64,000 bases of DNA from Brevibacillus borstelensis (GCF_003710865.1 NZ_RHHO01000039.1:62001-126000), one strand, 5' to 3'. Positions 9,684 through 18,355 are shown, numbered from the stretch's first letter. Made by a program: numbers and translations. Notes: a model not told the origin generated them from the letters alone.

Positions 9684-10814
9684 TTACAAGGTTGTGAACA
9701 ATCTTGCCAGGAGAGCGATTTTTTGTGGAATGCTGTCGATTTCGACGTGCTCATGGGATGCGTGGGCACCATCGCCATTCGGTCCCAGACCATCGAGTGT
9801 GGGCGTCCCGACTGAAGCGGCAAAATTTCCGTCGCTGGTGCCCCCTACGCCTGTTTCCGTCAAATCGAAGCCTTCCAAACGCGCTTGTTCGCGGGCATGG
9901 AAAAACAAATGTTCCGTCCCGGCTGTCCGCTCCATCGGCGGTTTCGGGATGCCTCCTTCGACGATCAGCTCGGCACCAGGCAGGACAGGCTGCAGCTGGT
10001 GCATCAAGCGGGTAATCCGTACCGCTTCCTCTGCTGTAGACACCCTTACATCAATGACCGCTTCTGCATAATCCGGCACGACGTTGCTCACGCTGCCCCC
10101 TTGGATGGTTCCGACGGAAAGGGTGGTACCAGCCTCGTAATTCGTCCAGGATTGAATCGTCAGCACGTGATGGGCCAATTCTTCAATCGCATTGATTCCT
10201 TTGGCATGGTCATTCCCAGCATGTGCGGCCCGGCCCTTGACCTTCAGCAAAAATTCTCCGCCGCCTTTTCGGCTTGTCTTGAGGGAACCGTCACCGGCTG
10301 CCGGTTCGATTACTAGCGCGCACCGGCTCCGTTTGGCCTCTTCCTTGATCAGCTCCTCTGAAGACAGGCTGCCTGTCTCTTCGTCCGTATTCCAGAAGAA
10401 AACGAGCTTGCGGGAGAGGGGCAGCTTTTGCTCGATGATGGCCCGCAATGCGTAGTAGCAAAAAACAATTCCCGCTTTCATATCGTATGTTCCCGGCCCG
10501 TAAACCTTGCCGTCCTCGATCCGCCACGGCTCGCGGCTCAAGCTGCCAATCTCTTTGACCGTATCGAAGTGACCGAGAACAAGAATTTGCTCCTCGCCCT
10601 CACCGTATTCCACGCGCAGCTGGTCTCCGTACTCATGTTGCGGATATGTATCCACCCGGCAGCCGAGGGCCCGGAAACGGTCGGCAATGAATGCGCCTAC
10701 CCGATCTACGGCCTCCTTGTTGTGTGTAGGCGACTCCATTTCCACATAACGGCGAAGCTCCTCCAGGATGTCTGGCAGCTGATCGCGGAAGTATGCTGTC
10801 CAGTTCGCAGTCAT
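9684..10814 (-). CDS. M20-family metallopeptidase (glutamate carboxypeptidase type)
   Basis: Zinc peptidase resembling carboxypeptidase G2. The metal-binding signatures are visible in order: LGHFDTV (about residue 80), YDMKAG with bridging Asp (about 112), DEETGS with the catalytic Glu (about 145), a Glu in VIEPAAGDG, a dimerisation domain in the middle and the final His in DGAHASHEHV. The start ATG 10814 has AGGAGG 7 bases upstream; the longer frame to 10910 is not supported. Length is 376 aa. It stands alone, divergent from the amino-acid ABC operon; a role in cleaving glutamyl peptides or folates is inference. Confidence 0.85.
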   Translation of the reverse strand: MTANWTAYFRDQLPDILEELRRYVEMESPTHNKEAVDRVGAFIADRFRALGCRVDTYPQHEYGDQLRVEYGEGEEQILVLGHFDTVKEIGSLSREPWRIEDGKVYGPGTYDMKAGIVFCYYALRAIIEQKLPLSRKLVFFWNTDEETGSLSSEELIKEEAKRSRCALVIEPAAGDGSLKTSRKGGGEFLLKVKGRAAHAGNDHAKGINAIEELAHHVLTIQSWTNYEAGTTLSVGTIQGGSVSNVVPDYAEAVIDVRVSTAEEAVRITRLMHQLQPVLPGAELIVEGGIPKPPMERTAGTEHLFFHAREQARLEGFDLTETGVGGTSDGNFAASVGTPTLDGLGPNGDGAHASHEHVEIDSIPQKIALLARLFTTL

Positions 10815-11032
10815 ATTCCATCCTCCTGTGATTGTATGTTTGTTTTTGATCCTATTCATTATGCCAGAAAGCGCTGACGAATGATTCTTTTTTTCTGTAA
10901 ATTTGTTCATTATCTATCATCTTTTTCATTTCGCTTTAAAGTGAAGGGGAGAAAAAGAGACAAGCTCGTACCGAAACAACAAGAACCAGCTGTCATGAAT
11001 CGCGGATCAGAAATGATGTCCCTATTCTTATG

Positions 11033-11104
11033 TGAATTTTATAAATATTCAGCGAAATAATTTTAGTATTGATTAAAATACTCATTTCATTGTATAAATA
11101 TTAG
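11033..11104 (+). promoter_or_regulatory. Operator-like repeats and promoter of the amino-acid ABC operon
   Basis: An imperfect 19-base palindrome TGAATTTTATAAATATTCA (11033-11051) and an 18-base inverted repeat AGTATTGATTAAAATACT (11065-11082) precede a probable promoter: TTGATT (11069-11074), 18 bases, TATAAA (11093-11098). The core TATAAATATT of the first palindrome recurs at 11093-11102. The sequence is compatible with a degenerate ARG box (ArgR/AhrC) or a CodY box with three mismatches; I cannot decide. The rest of the 10815-11206 gap shows nothing else. Confidence 0.4.
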
Positions 11105-11206
11105 TTGTTGGGCAAAGTTCTTTTTATTCCTTGTTACAAACAGTTTTGCACTTATGTTTTTTGTAAAACGATTCAACAGATACAAGATGACGAAGGGGGA
11201 TTCATC

Positions 11207-12028
11207 ATGAAAAAATCTGCACTCGCTTCACTTGCACTTTCTTCTCTTTTGGCTGTAGCCGTACTGGCTGGCTGCGGCACAGGAAATCAGCCGGGCACTG
11301 CACAGCATCCTGCAGGCCAGGATTCTGCCGGACAAGCCGCAGGAGGCGGAAAGAAGCTGGTCATGGCTACATCTGCTGACTACAAACCGTATGAATTTCA
11401 CGATTTGTCCAGCGGGAAGGACGAGATCGTCGGATTTGACATCGACATTGCCAAGTACATTGGAAAAGAGCTCGGCTATGAAATCGAAGTGGTCGACATG
11501 AACTTTGACGGACTGGTACCGGCGCTTCAGACCAAGCGCGCCGATTTCGTCATGGCAGGCATGACGCCAACGCCTGAGCGTCTGCAGAACGCCGACTTCT
11601 CGACGATCTACTATGATGCGAAAAATACGATTGTCGCCAAAAAGGAGAGCAATCTGACCAAGCCGGAGCAGCTTGCGGGCAAAAAGATCACCGTACAAAC
11701 CGGCTCCATTCAGGAAGGTGCGGCCAAGGAACTGCAAAAGACCATCCAAGGTCTGGAGATCGTTTCGCTGAACAAAACCGGTGAGATCGTGGAAGAAGTC
11801 AAAACAGGCCGTGTGGATGCAGCGATCCTGGAGGATACTGTAGCCAAGGGTTATGTGGAAGCGAATCCGGAACTGCAGTTCACCACCATCCAAAGCGATG
11901 AGGTTAACGGCTCCGCTATCGCATTCCCGAAGGGTTCTCCGCATGTGGAAGAGTTCAACAAGGTGATCAAGACCATGCAGGAAAACGGCGAGATGGACAA
12001 GCTGATCAACAAATGGTTCGGCCAATAA
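11207..12028 (+). CDS. Polar amino-acid ABC transporter, substrate-binding lipoprotein
   Basis: A 273-aa type II periplasmic-type binding protein anchored as a lipoprotein: the signal peptide ends in the lipobox LAGC (Cys about 23), followed by a Gly/Gln-rich linker. The SBP_bac_3 fold starts with ADYKPYEF, GFDIDIAKYIGKELGY and the ligand-binding MTPTPER. It resembles Bacillus ArtP (arginine) and other Arg/Gln/His binders; exact substrate is not settled. ATG 11207 has AAGGGGGA upstream. It leads an operon with the permease (12098) and ATPase (12750). Confidence 0.9.
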   Translation: MKKSALASLALSSLLAVAVLAGCGTGNQPGTAQHPAGQDSAGQAAGGGKKLVMATSADYKPYEFHDLSSGKDEIVGFDIDIAKYIGKELGYEIEVVDMNFDGLVPALQTKRADFVMAGMTPTPERLQNADFSTIYYDAKNTIVAKKESNLTKPEQLAGKKITVQTGSIQEGAAKELQKTIQGLEIVSLNKTGEIVEEVKTGRVDAAILEDTVAKGYVEANPELQFTTIQSDEVNGSAIAFPKGSPHVEEFNKVIKTMQENGEMDKLINKWFGQ

Positions 12029-12097
12029 TCAGCTGACAGAAGGGCCTTGTTCCCGGTCTAGACAGCGCAGTTTTATTCGAAAAGGAGTCGAAAGGGC

Positions 12098-12757
12098 ATG
12101 AGTTTGGATTTTGCACAAATTGTGCCCTATATCCCCTTTATAGTAAACGGGATAAAGGTCACATTACAGGTAACACTTCTGTCGGTCGTGTTCGGTTTTA
12201 TCTGGGGCTCCTTGCTGGCACTCATCAAAATTTCCAACATTCGTCTGCTGAAAGGATTTGCGGTCGCATATACGTCTGTCTTTCGCGGCACGCCGCTCAT
12301 CCTGCAGCTGACGTTCGTCTACTTTGCCACGCCGCAGATTACAGGCTACAACATTTCAGCGTTTGAAGCCGCCGTTTTGACTTTTACGCTCAACTCCGGG
12401 GCGTACATCTCCGAGACGATCCGCGGCGGAATTATGGCCGTAGACAAGGGGCAATGGGAAGCGGCCAAAGCTCTCGGCGTTCCGTACCGCAAAATGATGA
12501 CGGATATCATTTTGCCGCAAGCAGTGAAAAACATCCTGCCTGCATTGGTAAACGAAACGATCGCGCTCTTGAAGGAATCGGCACTTGTATCTACGATCGG
12601 CCTTGCGGACATCATGCAGAACGCCAATATCGTCAAAGGGACGATTTTCCGCTACTTTGAGCCGTACCTTCTGGCGGGCTTGCTCTATTACGTCATGGTC
12701 ATGCTGCTCACTTGGGTGGCGCGTGTGCTGGAGAGGAGGATGAGACGCAGTGATTAA
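12098..12757 (+). CDS. Polar amino-acid ABC transporter, permease
   Basis: A 219-aa HisM/GlnP-type inner membrane subunit with about five membrane segments. It carries the [10 protein letters not shown] motif of this family (about residue 66) and the EAA loop that contacts the ATPase, here [13 protein letters not shown] (about residue 126). The start ATG lies behind AAAAGGAG. It overlaps the ATPase gene by 8 bases, so the two are translationally coupled. One permease gene suggests a homodimeric channel. Confidence 0.92.
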   Translation: MSLDFAQIVPYIPFIVNGIKVTLQVTLLSVVFGFIWGSLLALIKISNIRLLKGFAVAYTSVFRGTPLILQLTFVYFATPQITGYNISAFEAAVLTFTLNSGAYISETIRGGIMAVDKGQWEAAKALGVPYRKMMTDIILPQAVKNILPALVNETIALLKESALVSTIGLADIMQNANIVKGTIFRYFEPYLLAGLLYYVMVMLLTWVARVLERRMRRSD

Positions 12758-13472
12758 GATTCAGAATGTGAGCAAGTCTTTCGGCTCGCTCGATGTTTTG
12801 CACGACATCTCCACTGAGATCGGCCGCGGTGACGTGGTGGCGATCATCGGTCCATCCGGCTCCGGCAAATCGACGCTCTTGCGCTGCATGAACCTGCTGG
12901 AGACCCCGACAAAGGGAACGATCGTCATCGACGGGCAAGCCATTACGGATCCGAAAGCGGATGTGATGCGCATTCGCCAAAAGATCGGCATGGTGTTTCA
13001 GCATTTTCACCTGTTTCCGCACATGAGCGTGCTGGACAATCTCACGTACGCTCCTGTCAAGGTCAAGGGACTCTCCAAAGCGGCGGCGGAAGCCAAGGCA
13101 AGGGAGCTGCTCGCTCGTATCGGGCTGTCCAACAAGGCGGATGTCTTCCCGAATCGTCTTTCCGGCGGACAGAAGCAGCGGGTTGCGATCGCCCGTTCCT
13201 TGGCGATGGAACCGCAAATCATGCTGTTTGACGAGCCGACATCGGCGCTCGACCCGGAAATGGTCAAAGAGGTATTGGATGTCATGAAGGGACTTGCCGA
13301 TACGGGGATGACAATGGCGATCGTGACGCACGAGATGAATTTTGCCCGCGAGGTCGCCGACCGCATCTGTTTTCTTGACGGAGGAAGATTGGTGGAGGAT
13401 GCGCCTCCGAGCGAGTTTTTTGTGAATCCCAAAAGCGAGCGGGCCAAGCAGTTCCTGGAAAAAATGCTGTAA
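12750..13472 (+). CDS. Polar amino-acid ABC transporter, ATP-binding protein
   Basis: The 240-aa ABC ATPase energises import. Walker [10 protein letters not shown] (about 34-42), Q-loop [10 protein letters not shown], signature [16 protein letters not shown] (about 136) and Walker [14 protein letters not shown] followed by the His switch THEM are all intact. It is of the GlnQ/ArtR/HisP group. The GTG start at 12750 lies inside the permease gene with GAGAGGAGG upstream. A strong terminator follows at 13488. Confidence 0.94.
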   Translation: MIKIQNVSKSFGSLDVLHDISTEIGRGDVVAIIGPSGSGKSTLLRCMNLLETPTKGTIVIDGQAITDPKADVMRIRQKIGMVFQHFHLFPHMSVLDNLTYAPVKVKGLSKAAAEAKARELLARIGLSNKADVFPNRLSGGQKQRVAIARSLAMEPQIMLFDEPTSALDPEMVKEVLDVMKGLADTGMTMAIVTHEMNFAREVADRICFLDGGRLVEDAPPSEFFVNPKSERAKQFLEKML

Positions 13473-13487
13473 CAAAGAATGGATGTC

Positions 13488-13526
13488 ACGCTTCGGAGCC
13501 TGCAGGCTGCGAAGCGTTTTCTTTTT
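13488..13526 (+). terminator. Rho-independent terminator after the ABC operon
   Basis: ACGCTTCG (13488-13495) pairs with CGAAGCGT (13510-13517); AGCC/GGCT extends the stem inside. A T-rich tract TTTCTTTTTT follows. Confidence 0.88.
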
Positions 13527-13640
13527 TGACAGACATTCGGCCTTGGGCTAGAATCAGGTTGAGCCGAGTAATTATTGGTGTATTCTGCTATTTATATTCG
13601 GTATTGCCTTTTTACAAATGAAAAGGGAGTGTAGAAACAA

Positions 13641-14201
13641 ATGTCTAGGCAACGATTGCTTATCTTGCTGGAAATGGCGATGATGACAGCGCTCGCTCTT
13701 GTATTCAGCGAGATCAAGGTATTTCAAATGCCGCAAGGGGGATCTGTGTCCCTCGTGATGGTGCCGATCGCGCTGCTCGCGGTGCGTCGCGGCCTTTTGC
13801 CGGGAGTGACATGCGGTATCCTGGTTGGTGTACTGCAAACCTTCTTTGGCAGCGGTTACGTTCATCCGGTCCAGCTGCTGCTCGATTATCCGGTCGCATT
13901 CGGCGCTCTGGGACTGGCAGGGCTTGTCCGCCTGTCTGCGATCGAGAAGCGTACGAACAAGGTTACGGCTCTGTGGAGCGTCCTGTTCGTCGGCGTGATC
14001 GGACGGTTTGTCTGTCACTTTCTCTCCGGGGTGATCTGGTTCGGCGAATATGCGCCAGAGGGCATGCCGGCTGCGCTGTACTCCTTCGTCTACAACATCA
14101 CCTATCTGCTCCCGGAAATGATCATCACAGGGATTGTTTTGACCGTCGTCATGTCGAGTGCGCCTCAGCTTTTGTTCCCGGTGCGAAACAGACTGGCGTA
14201 A
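13641..14201 (+). CDS. thiT: Thiamine ECF transporter S component ThiT
   Basis: A 186-aa membrane protein of the ThiT (YuaJ) family, the thiamine-binding subunit that works with the shared EcfAA'T energising module. Recognised by MPQGGSVSLVMVPIALL (about 31), HPVQLLLDYPVAFG (about 75), and the thiamine-binding region RFVCHFLSGVIWFGEYAPEG with YNITYLLPE near the end. About six membrane segments. No TPP riboswitch is visible in the 114 bases upstream, unlike many thiT genes. It occupies the region where relatives carry thiN (thiamine pyrophosphokinase). Confidence 0.9.
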   Translation: MSRQRLLILLEMAMMTALALVFSEIKVFQMPQGGSVSLVMVPIALLAVRRGLLPGVTCGILVGVLQTFFGSGYVHPVQLLLDYPVAFGALGLAGLVRLSAIEKRTNKVTALWSVLFVGVIGRFVCHFLSGVIWFGEYAPEGMPAALYSFVYNITYLLPEMIITGIVLTVVMSSAPQLLFPVRNRLA

Positions 14202-14253
14202 CGAAGCTTTTACCAAAGAAACACGCATATTGGCGGCTGGTGCCGCATAGAGT

Positions 14254-14287
14254 ATTCAGGCAGCGAAATGTTGCCTGAATTTTTTTT
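14254..14287 (+). terminator. Rho-independent terminator after thiT
   Basis: ATTCAGGCA (14254-14262) pairs with TGCCTGAAT (14272-14280) around a short loop; eight T residues follow. Confidence 0.88.
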
Positions 14288-14380
14288 GTTTCGACAAGGT
14301 GAGACACATGTTTATCCCAGAGCGGAATAAGATGTAATATGCACGTTTCGAAAGAACGCCCGAAGGAGGTGCGGCATGAA

Positions 14381-14557
14381 ATGGGATTGCGCTCCTTTCG
14401 CCTGCGACAGGGGGGCGCCTTGCGACGTGTTCTCGGGGTGGCATTGGCTGTCGGAGGTATTACCATTCTATTGTACTCGGCACCTCCATGGGTTTGGTAT
14501 AGCCTGTTGGCGGTAGGACTCATCGGGGCCGGCTGGTATTTGTATCACAAGAAGTAA
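14381..14557 (+). CDS. Small membrane protein upstream of spoVM
   Basis: A 58-aa product with an Arg-rich N-terminus (RSFRLRQGGALRRVL) and two closely spaced hydrophobic segments (about 17-32 and 36-53) ending HKK. I do not recognise it. The ATG at 14381 is 10 bases after AAGGAGGTG; the ATG at 14376 is out of frame, and the ATG at 14339 has no ribosome site. It sits 21 bases before spoVM, which hints at co-expression during sporulation, but this is inference from position only. Confidence 0.6.
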   Translation: MGLRSFRLRQGGALRRVLGVALAVGGITILLYSAPPWVWYSLLAVGLIGAGWYLYHKK

Positions 14558-14578
14558 TTTCGGTAAGGAGGGGTAGTC

Positions 14579-14662
14579 ATGCGGTTTTACACCATCAAGT
14601 TGCCGAAGTTTATAGGTGGCATGATTCGCGCTGTCATCGAGGCATTTAATAAGAAGAAATGA
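14579..14662 (+). CDS. spoVM: Stage V sporulation protein M (SpoVM)
   Basis: A 27-residue amphipathic peptide starting MRFYTIKLPKFIGG and ending in KKK. It is nearly identical in pattern to Bacillus SpoVM (26 aa), the curvature-sensing peptide that sits on the outer forespore membrane and anchors SpoIVA for coat assembly. Key features are kept: the FYTIKLPKF start with the essential Pro, GG near the middle and an amphipathic helix. AAGGAGGGG lies 7 bases upstream of the ATG. Its place just before rpmB on the opposite strand is the same as in Bacillus. Too short for routine gene calling. Confidence 0.95.
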   Translation: MRFYTIKLPKFIGGMIRAVIEAFNKKK

Positions 14663-14708
14663 AGGCAGCGGTCTCCTTCAGTCGAAGCAGGGGAAGCAGC
14701 AGAAAAGC

Positions 14709-14736
14709 AAAAAAGCACCTCGTGGGTGCTTTTTTT
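14709..14736. terminator. Bidirectional terminator between spoVM and rpmB
   Basis: AAAAAAGCACC and GGTGCTTTTTT form a stem with A and T tracts on both sides, so it can stop spoVM on the plus strand and rpmB on the minus strand. Confidence 0.88.
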
Positions 14737-14761
14737 ACTGATGTTCGGTTGAAACGCGAAA

Positions 14762-14950
14762 CTATACGCGAGTTACCAGGCCGGATTTCAGCGCTCGAGT
14801 GCTTACATAAACGCGCTTCGGTTTACCATCTACGAGAATGCGCACTTTTTGTACGTTAACACCCCATTTGCGGCGATTTGCGCGCATGGAGTGGGAGCGA
14901 GCGTTACCAGTTTTGCCAGAACGGCCAGTTACAAAGCAGCGACGTGCCAT
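14762..14950 (-). CDS. rpmB: 50S ribosomal protein L28
   Basis: A 62-aa basic protein with the L28 family start [16 protein letters not shown], then [12 protein letters not shown] and the C-terminal [19 protein letters not shown]. It keeps one cysteine of the two CxxC pairs of zinc-bound L28 forms, so this is the zinc-independent type. A GGGAGGTGG ribosome site precedes it. It is transcribed against the surrounding genes, the conserved arrangement next to spoVM. Confidence 0.97.
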   Translation of the reverse strand: MARRCFVTGRSGKTGNARSHSMRANRRKWGVNVQKVRILVDGKPKRVYVSTRALKSGLVTRV

Positions 14951-15351
14951 TACGATCCACCTCCCTCAGATGCATATAAACGGGATACTTTGTTTTGTTT
15001 AGATAATACAAACACTTGCTTATCTTAGCATACGCCCCTGTCAATTGCAATACTTGACATGAGGAAAAGCCATTCTCCTTCTGTTTTGGGGGTCATTCGA
15101 CAAAACGCTTCATTTCTACCTATTGATAGTGTAAAATTGGGAGAAGCATGGAAATGCATTGGGTTGCTGCTTCTTCAATCGAAGAAGTTCTTTTGACAAG
15201 CGGCATTTTTTGTACACGCACTTTGCAATAGGTGAGTGGATATCGGAGCAGATCTATGCGGTATGGATGGTGGCAATGTCGTACATGCTTACTGGTACGG
15301 TTACTGTTACAATAGACGGCGATGCCGTTTGAAAAAAGGAGGAGTCCTTGC
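14951..15351. other. Intergenic region between rpmB and yloU
   Basis: About 400 bases without a convincing gene. It holds the rpmB promoter (15022-15050, minus strand) and, near its right end, an extended -10 element TGTTACAAT (15304-15312) that could serve yloU-fakA. Between about 15060 and 15300 I see no clear hairpin, repeat or coding frame. Confidence 0.5.
15022..15050 (-). promoter_or_regulatory. Promoter of rpmB
   Basis: On the minus strand TTGCAA (15050-15045) and TAAGAT (15027-15022) are 17 bases apart, and the -10 box is preceded by TGC, an extended -10 motif. A second TTGACA nearby does not fit the spacing. Confidence 0.5.
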
Positions 15352-15717
15352 ATGACAGTGGAAATGAGCACACCTCTTGGTAAAATCGATGTGACAGAAG
15401 ATGTGATCGCGCGGATCGCTGGAGGCGCCGCCATGGAAGTGTTCGGCCTGGTCGGCATGGCTTCACGCAAAGCGCTCAAAGACGGAATTGCCGAGATGCT
15501 GGGCAGAGACAACCTCAGCAAAGGGGTAGTCGTCCATAACCAGAACGGCGAAGTCATTCTGGACATGCATATTATCGTCACTTACGGCGTGAAAATTTCT
15601 GAGGTTGCCGGCAATGTTCAAAGACGCGTTCGCTACACCTTGGAGCAGATGGTAGGCATTGATGTGACAGCAGTTAATATTTTTGTACAGGGAGTCCGTA
15701 CAGACAGGGATACGTAA
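15352..15717 (+). CDS. yloU: Asp23/Gls24-family envelope stress protein (YloU)
   Basis: A 121-aa protein of the Asp23/Gls24 family. It contains the conserved start of this family, TSLGKI-like THLGKID and EDVIARIAGGAAMEVFGLVGM, and the end QRRVRYTLEQMVGIDVTAVNIFVQGV. These proteins lie close to the membrane; in Staphylococcus Asp23 is linked to cell-wall stress. The ATG at 15352 is behind AAAAAAGGAGGAG. It is 13 bases ahead of fakA, as in Bacillus. Confidence 0.92.
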   Translation: MTVEMSTPLGKIDVTEDVIARIAGGAAMEVFGLVGMASRKALKDGIAEMLGRDNLSKGVVVHNQNGEVILDMHIIVTYGVKISEVAGNVQRRVRYTLEQMVGIDVTAVNIFVQGVRTDRDT

Positions 15718-15730
15718 GGAGGAACATCAG

Positions 15731-17434
15731 TTGGTACATACGCGTCTTGACGGCGTGCTGTTTAGCCGGATGGTTTATCTGGGGGCGAGGCTCCTGTCCA
15801 GCAACGCCAAAGTGGTGGATGGATTAAACGTCTTTCCCGTTCCAGATGGTGACACGGGGACAAACATGAATTTGACGCTCACATCGGGAGCAGAGGAACT
15901 TGCACGAAAGGAATCTCCCAAGATCGGAGAGTCTGCGGCCGCCCTTGCCAGAGGTCTGCTGATGGGAGCGAGGGGGAATTCCGGCGTGATTCTCTCCCAG
16001 TTGTTTCGCGGATTCAGCAAAGCGGTAAACGGAAAAGACGAGATTAACGCCCGCCAGTTTGCCGAAGCGTTAAAGGCCGGAGTAGATTCCGCCTACCAGG
16101 CAGTGATGAAGCCGGTTGAGGGCACGATTCTCACTGTAGCCCGAGAAGCGGCCGAAACAGCTGTACGGACGGCACGCACGACAGACGATGTTCTCTTCGT
16201 CATGGAAAGAACCTATGAGCAGGCCCAGGAGACGCTGCTGCGCACACCCGACATGCTGCCCGTCCTAAAGGAAGTAGGCGTGGTGGATTCGGGCGGACAG
16301 GGACTACTCTTTGTATACGAGGGCTTCATCCGTGCGCTTCGCGGTGAAACGGCGGATCAGGTCAAGGAAGCGAAGCCATCGATTGCTTCGCTCGATATGG
16401 AAGAACTGGTTCACGAGCACCACAATGCACAAGTCCATATGAAAACAGAGGACATTCATTTTGGCTACTGTACAGAGTTTATGGTTTGGCTGACGCATAG
16501 CACGGAAGCCAACAAAAAGCCGTTTTCAGAAGCGGCATTCCGTACCCAGCTCGATCAGATGGGGGATTCTCTGTTAGTCATCTCTGACGATGATATGGTC
16601 AAAGTACATATACATGCCGAGCACCCCGGCAACGTGCTCCAATACGCACAGCAGTTTGGCAGCCTGCATCGGATCAAGATCGAAAACATGCGGGAACAGC
16701 ACGGCAACATCCTTCGCGAGGAGGAGCGGAAAGCGGCCGCACAGGTGCCTGCTGAAACTGCTCCGGCAGCAGCCGCTCAGCCCTATGGATTGATTGCTGT
16801 TGCGGCTGGTCCTGGACTGGCTGATATTTTCCGCAGCATGGGTGTTCACGTAGTCGTGGAAGGCGGCCAAACGATGAATCCGAGTACGGAAGACTTCCTT
16901 TCCGCGATTGACGGGCTGCATGCAGACGAGATTGTTATTTTGCCGAACAACAGCAATATTGTGATGGCGGCGAAGCAGGCGGCCGAGCTGACGGACAAGT
17001 CCGTTACGGTTGTTCCGTCCAAGAGCATTCCGCAGGGGATGGCTGCGCTGATTGCTTTTAACGCAGGCGCGTCTCCGGAGGCCAATCAGCAGGCAATGAC
17101 TGCTTCTATCGAACAAGTGAAAACAGGCATGGTAACCCATGCGGTTCGCGATACGAAAATGGGCGATGTCGAGATCAAGCAGGGAGACTTTATCGGCATT
17201 GCTGAAAAAGAGATCGTCTCATCCGGCCCGGATATGATGGCGATCGCAAAGGAACTGCTGTTCCAGCTTGTCGATGACGAGACTGGCATCGTGACGATTT
17301 TTATCGGGGAAGGCGCTGAAGAGAATCAAGCGGACGAACTCGCACAGGCGTTGGATGAAGCTTTCCCGGACGTGGACGTGGAAATCCACGAGGGCGGACA
17401 GCCGCTTTATCCGTTTATTTTCGCTGTAGAGTAG
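15731..17434 (+). CDS. fakA: Fatty acid kinase catalytic subunit FakA (YloV)
   Basis: A 567-aa DhaL-domain kinase that phosphorylates fatty acids held by a FakB protein, feeding exogenous fatty acids into phospholipid synthesis. The N-terminal DhaL domain (about 1-200) has the metal/ATP-binding FPVPDGDTGTNM (about 36-47) and MGARGNSGVILSQ (about 78). A middle domain and a C-terminal DegV-like domain (from about 350) complete the usual layout. The start is TTG 15731 with AAGGAGGAAC upstream; the frame to 15683 overlaps yloU. A FakB gene follows 50 bases downstream. Confidence 0.92.
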   Translation: MVHTRLDGVLFSRMVYLGARLLSSNAKVVDGLNVFPVPDGDTGTNMNLTLTSGAEELARKESPKIGESAAALARGLLMGARGNSGVILSQLFRGFSKAVNGKDEINARQFAEALKAGVDSAYQAVMKPVEGTILTVAREAAETAVRTARTTDDVLFVMERTYEQAQETLLRTPDMLPVLKEVGVVDSGGQGLLFVYEGFIRALRGETADQVKEAKPSIASLDMEELVHEHHNAQVHMKTEDIHFGYCTEFMVWLTHSTEANKKPFSEAAFRTQLDQMGDSLLVISDDDMVKVHIHAEHPGNVLQYAQQFGSLHRIKIENMREQHGNILREEERKAAAQVPAETAPAAAAQPYGLIAVAAGPGLADIFRSMGVHVVVEGGQTMNPSTEDFLSAIDGLHADEIVILPNNSNIVMAAKQAAELTDKSVTVVPSKSIPQGMAALIAFNAGASPEANQQAMTASIEQVKTGMVTHAVRDTKMGDVEIKQGDFIGIAEKEIVSSGPDMMAIAKELLFQLVDDETGIVTIFIGEGAEENQADELAQALDEAFPDVDVEIHEGGQPLYPFIFAVE

Positions 17435-17484
17435 TCATAGAGGGCTGCGCTTTTGACTCGCTTCCCTGGAGAGGAGTTGTGTAG

Positions 17485-18339
17485 ATGTCCATTGTGATCG
17501 TAACGGACAGTGCGGCTGACATCGATTCCGAGCTGCGGGAGTCGCTCGGAATCGTAGCAGTTCCGCTGAAGGTGATGTTTGGAGAAGAAACGTATTTGGA
17601 CGGGGTCTCCATTACATCTGCCATGTTTTTTGAAAAATTGAAGCATACGGATGTGATGCCGACCACATCTCAACCGTCCCCGCTCGACTTCGCTGAAACG
17701 TACAAACAAATTCGGGAGCAGCACGGCAAAGATGTCCAAATCATCGTCATCATGCTCTCCGGTTCGCTTTCAGGTACGTATCAGTCTGCCGTCATCGCAC
17801 AATCGATGATGGAAGAACAGCTTGATATCACCGTCATTGATTCGCGTAAAGCTTCATTTGTTTACGGCATGCTCTGTGTCGAAGCGGCCAAAGCAGCGCG
17901 CGAAGGGAAGAGCAAGCAGCAGATACTCGACATGATCGATCGTTTTCTCGATGAAGTGCAGGTCTATTTCATCGTTGACACGCTGGAGTTTCTGCAAAAG
18001 GGTGGCCGCATTGGCAAGGCTTCAGCGGTCATCGGCTCCTTGCTTAACATTAAACCGATTCTGACCTTGGACCCTGCGGGGTACGTAGCTGCTTTTGACA
18101 AAGTAAGAGGGACCAAAAAAGCGATCGCCCGTGTGAAGGAAGCATTGAAGGAATACGCCTCGGACCAGCCGGTGAAGGTAGCGATGCTGCACAGCGCCGT
18201 ACCTGATCAAGCGGCGGAGCATTTGGCGGCGATCAAGCAGGAGTTTCAGGTGACCGAGTCTTTCTTGCTGGAGATCGGCCCGGTGATTGGTACCCATGTA
18301 GGCCCGGGATTGCTCGGATTTGTGATGGTAAAAGAATAG
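17485..18339 (+). CDS. DegV-family fatty-acid-binding protein (FakB)
   Basis: A 284-aa DegV protein, the subunit that binds a fatty acid and presents it to FakA. Family features are the start VIVTDSAADI, the TSQPSP motif (about 63), SGSLSGTYQSA (about 93), VEAAKAAREGK and the second-domain signature FLQKGGRIGKASAVIGSLLN followed by the KPIL strand. It has a GGAGAGGAG ribosome site. The adjacency to fakA supports the role; Bacillus subtilis keeps its degV-like genes elsewhere. A terminator follows directly. Confidence 0.9.
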   Translation: MSIVIVTDSAADIDSELRESLGIVAVPLKVMFGEETYLDGVSITSAMFFEKLKHTDVMPTTSQPSPLDFAETYKQIREQHGKDVQIIVIMLSGSLSGTYQSAVIAQSMMEEQLDITVIDSRKASFVYGMLCVEAAKAAREGKSKQQILDMIDRFLDEVQVYFIVDTLEFLQKGGRIGKASAVIGSLLNIKPILTLDPAGYVAAFDKVRGTKKAIARVKEALKEYASDQPVKVAMLHSAVPDQAAEHLAAIKQEFQVTESFLLEIGPVIGTHVGPGLLGFVMVKE

Positions 18340-18355
18340 ACGTCCTTTTCGAAAG

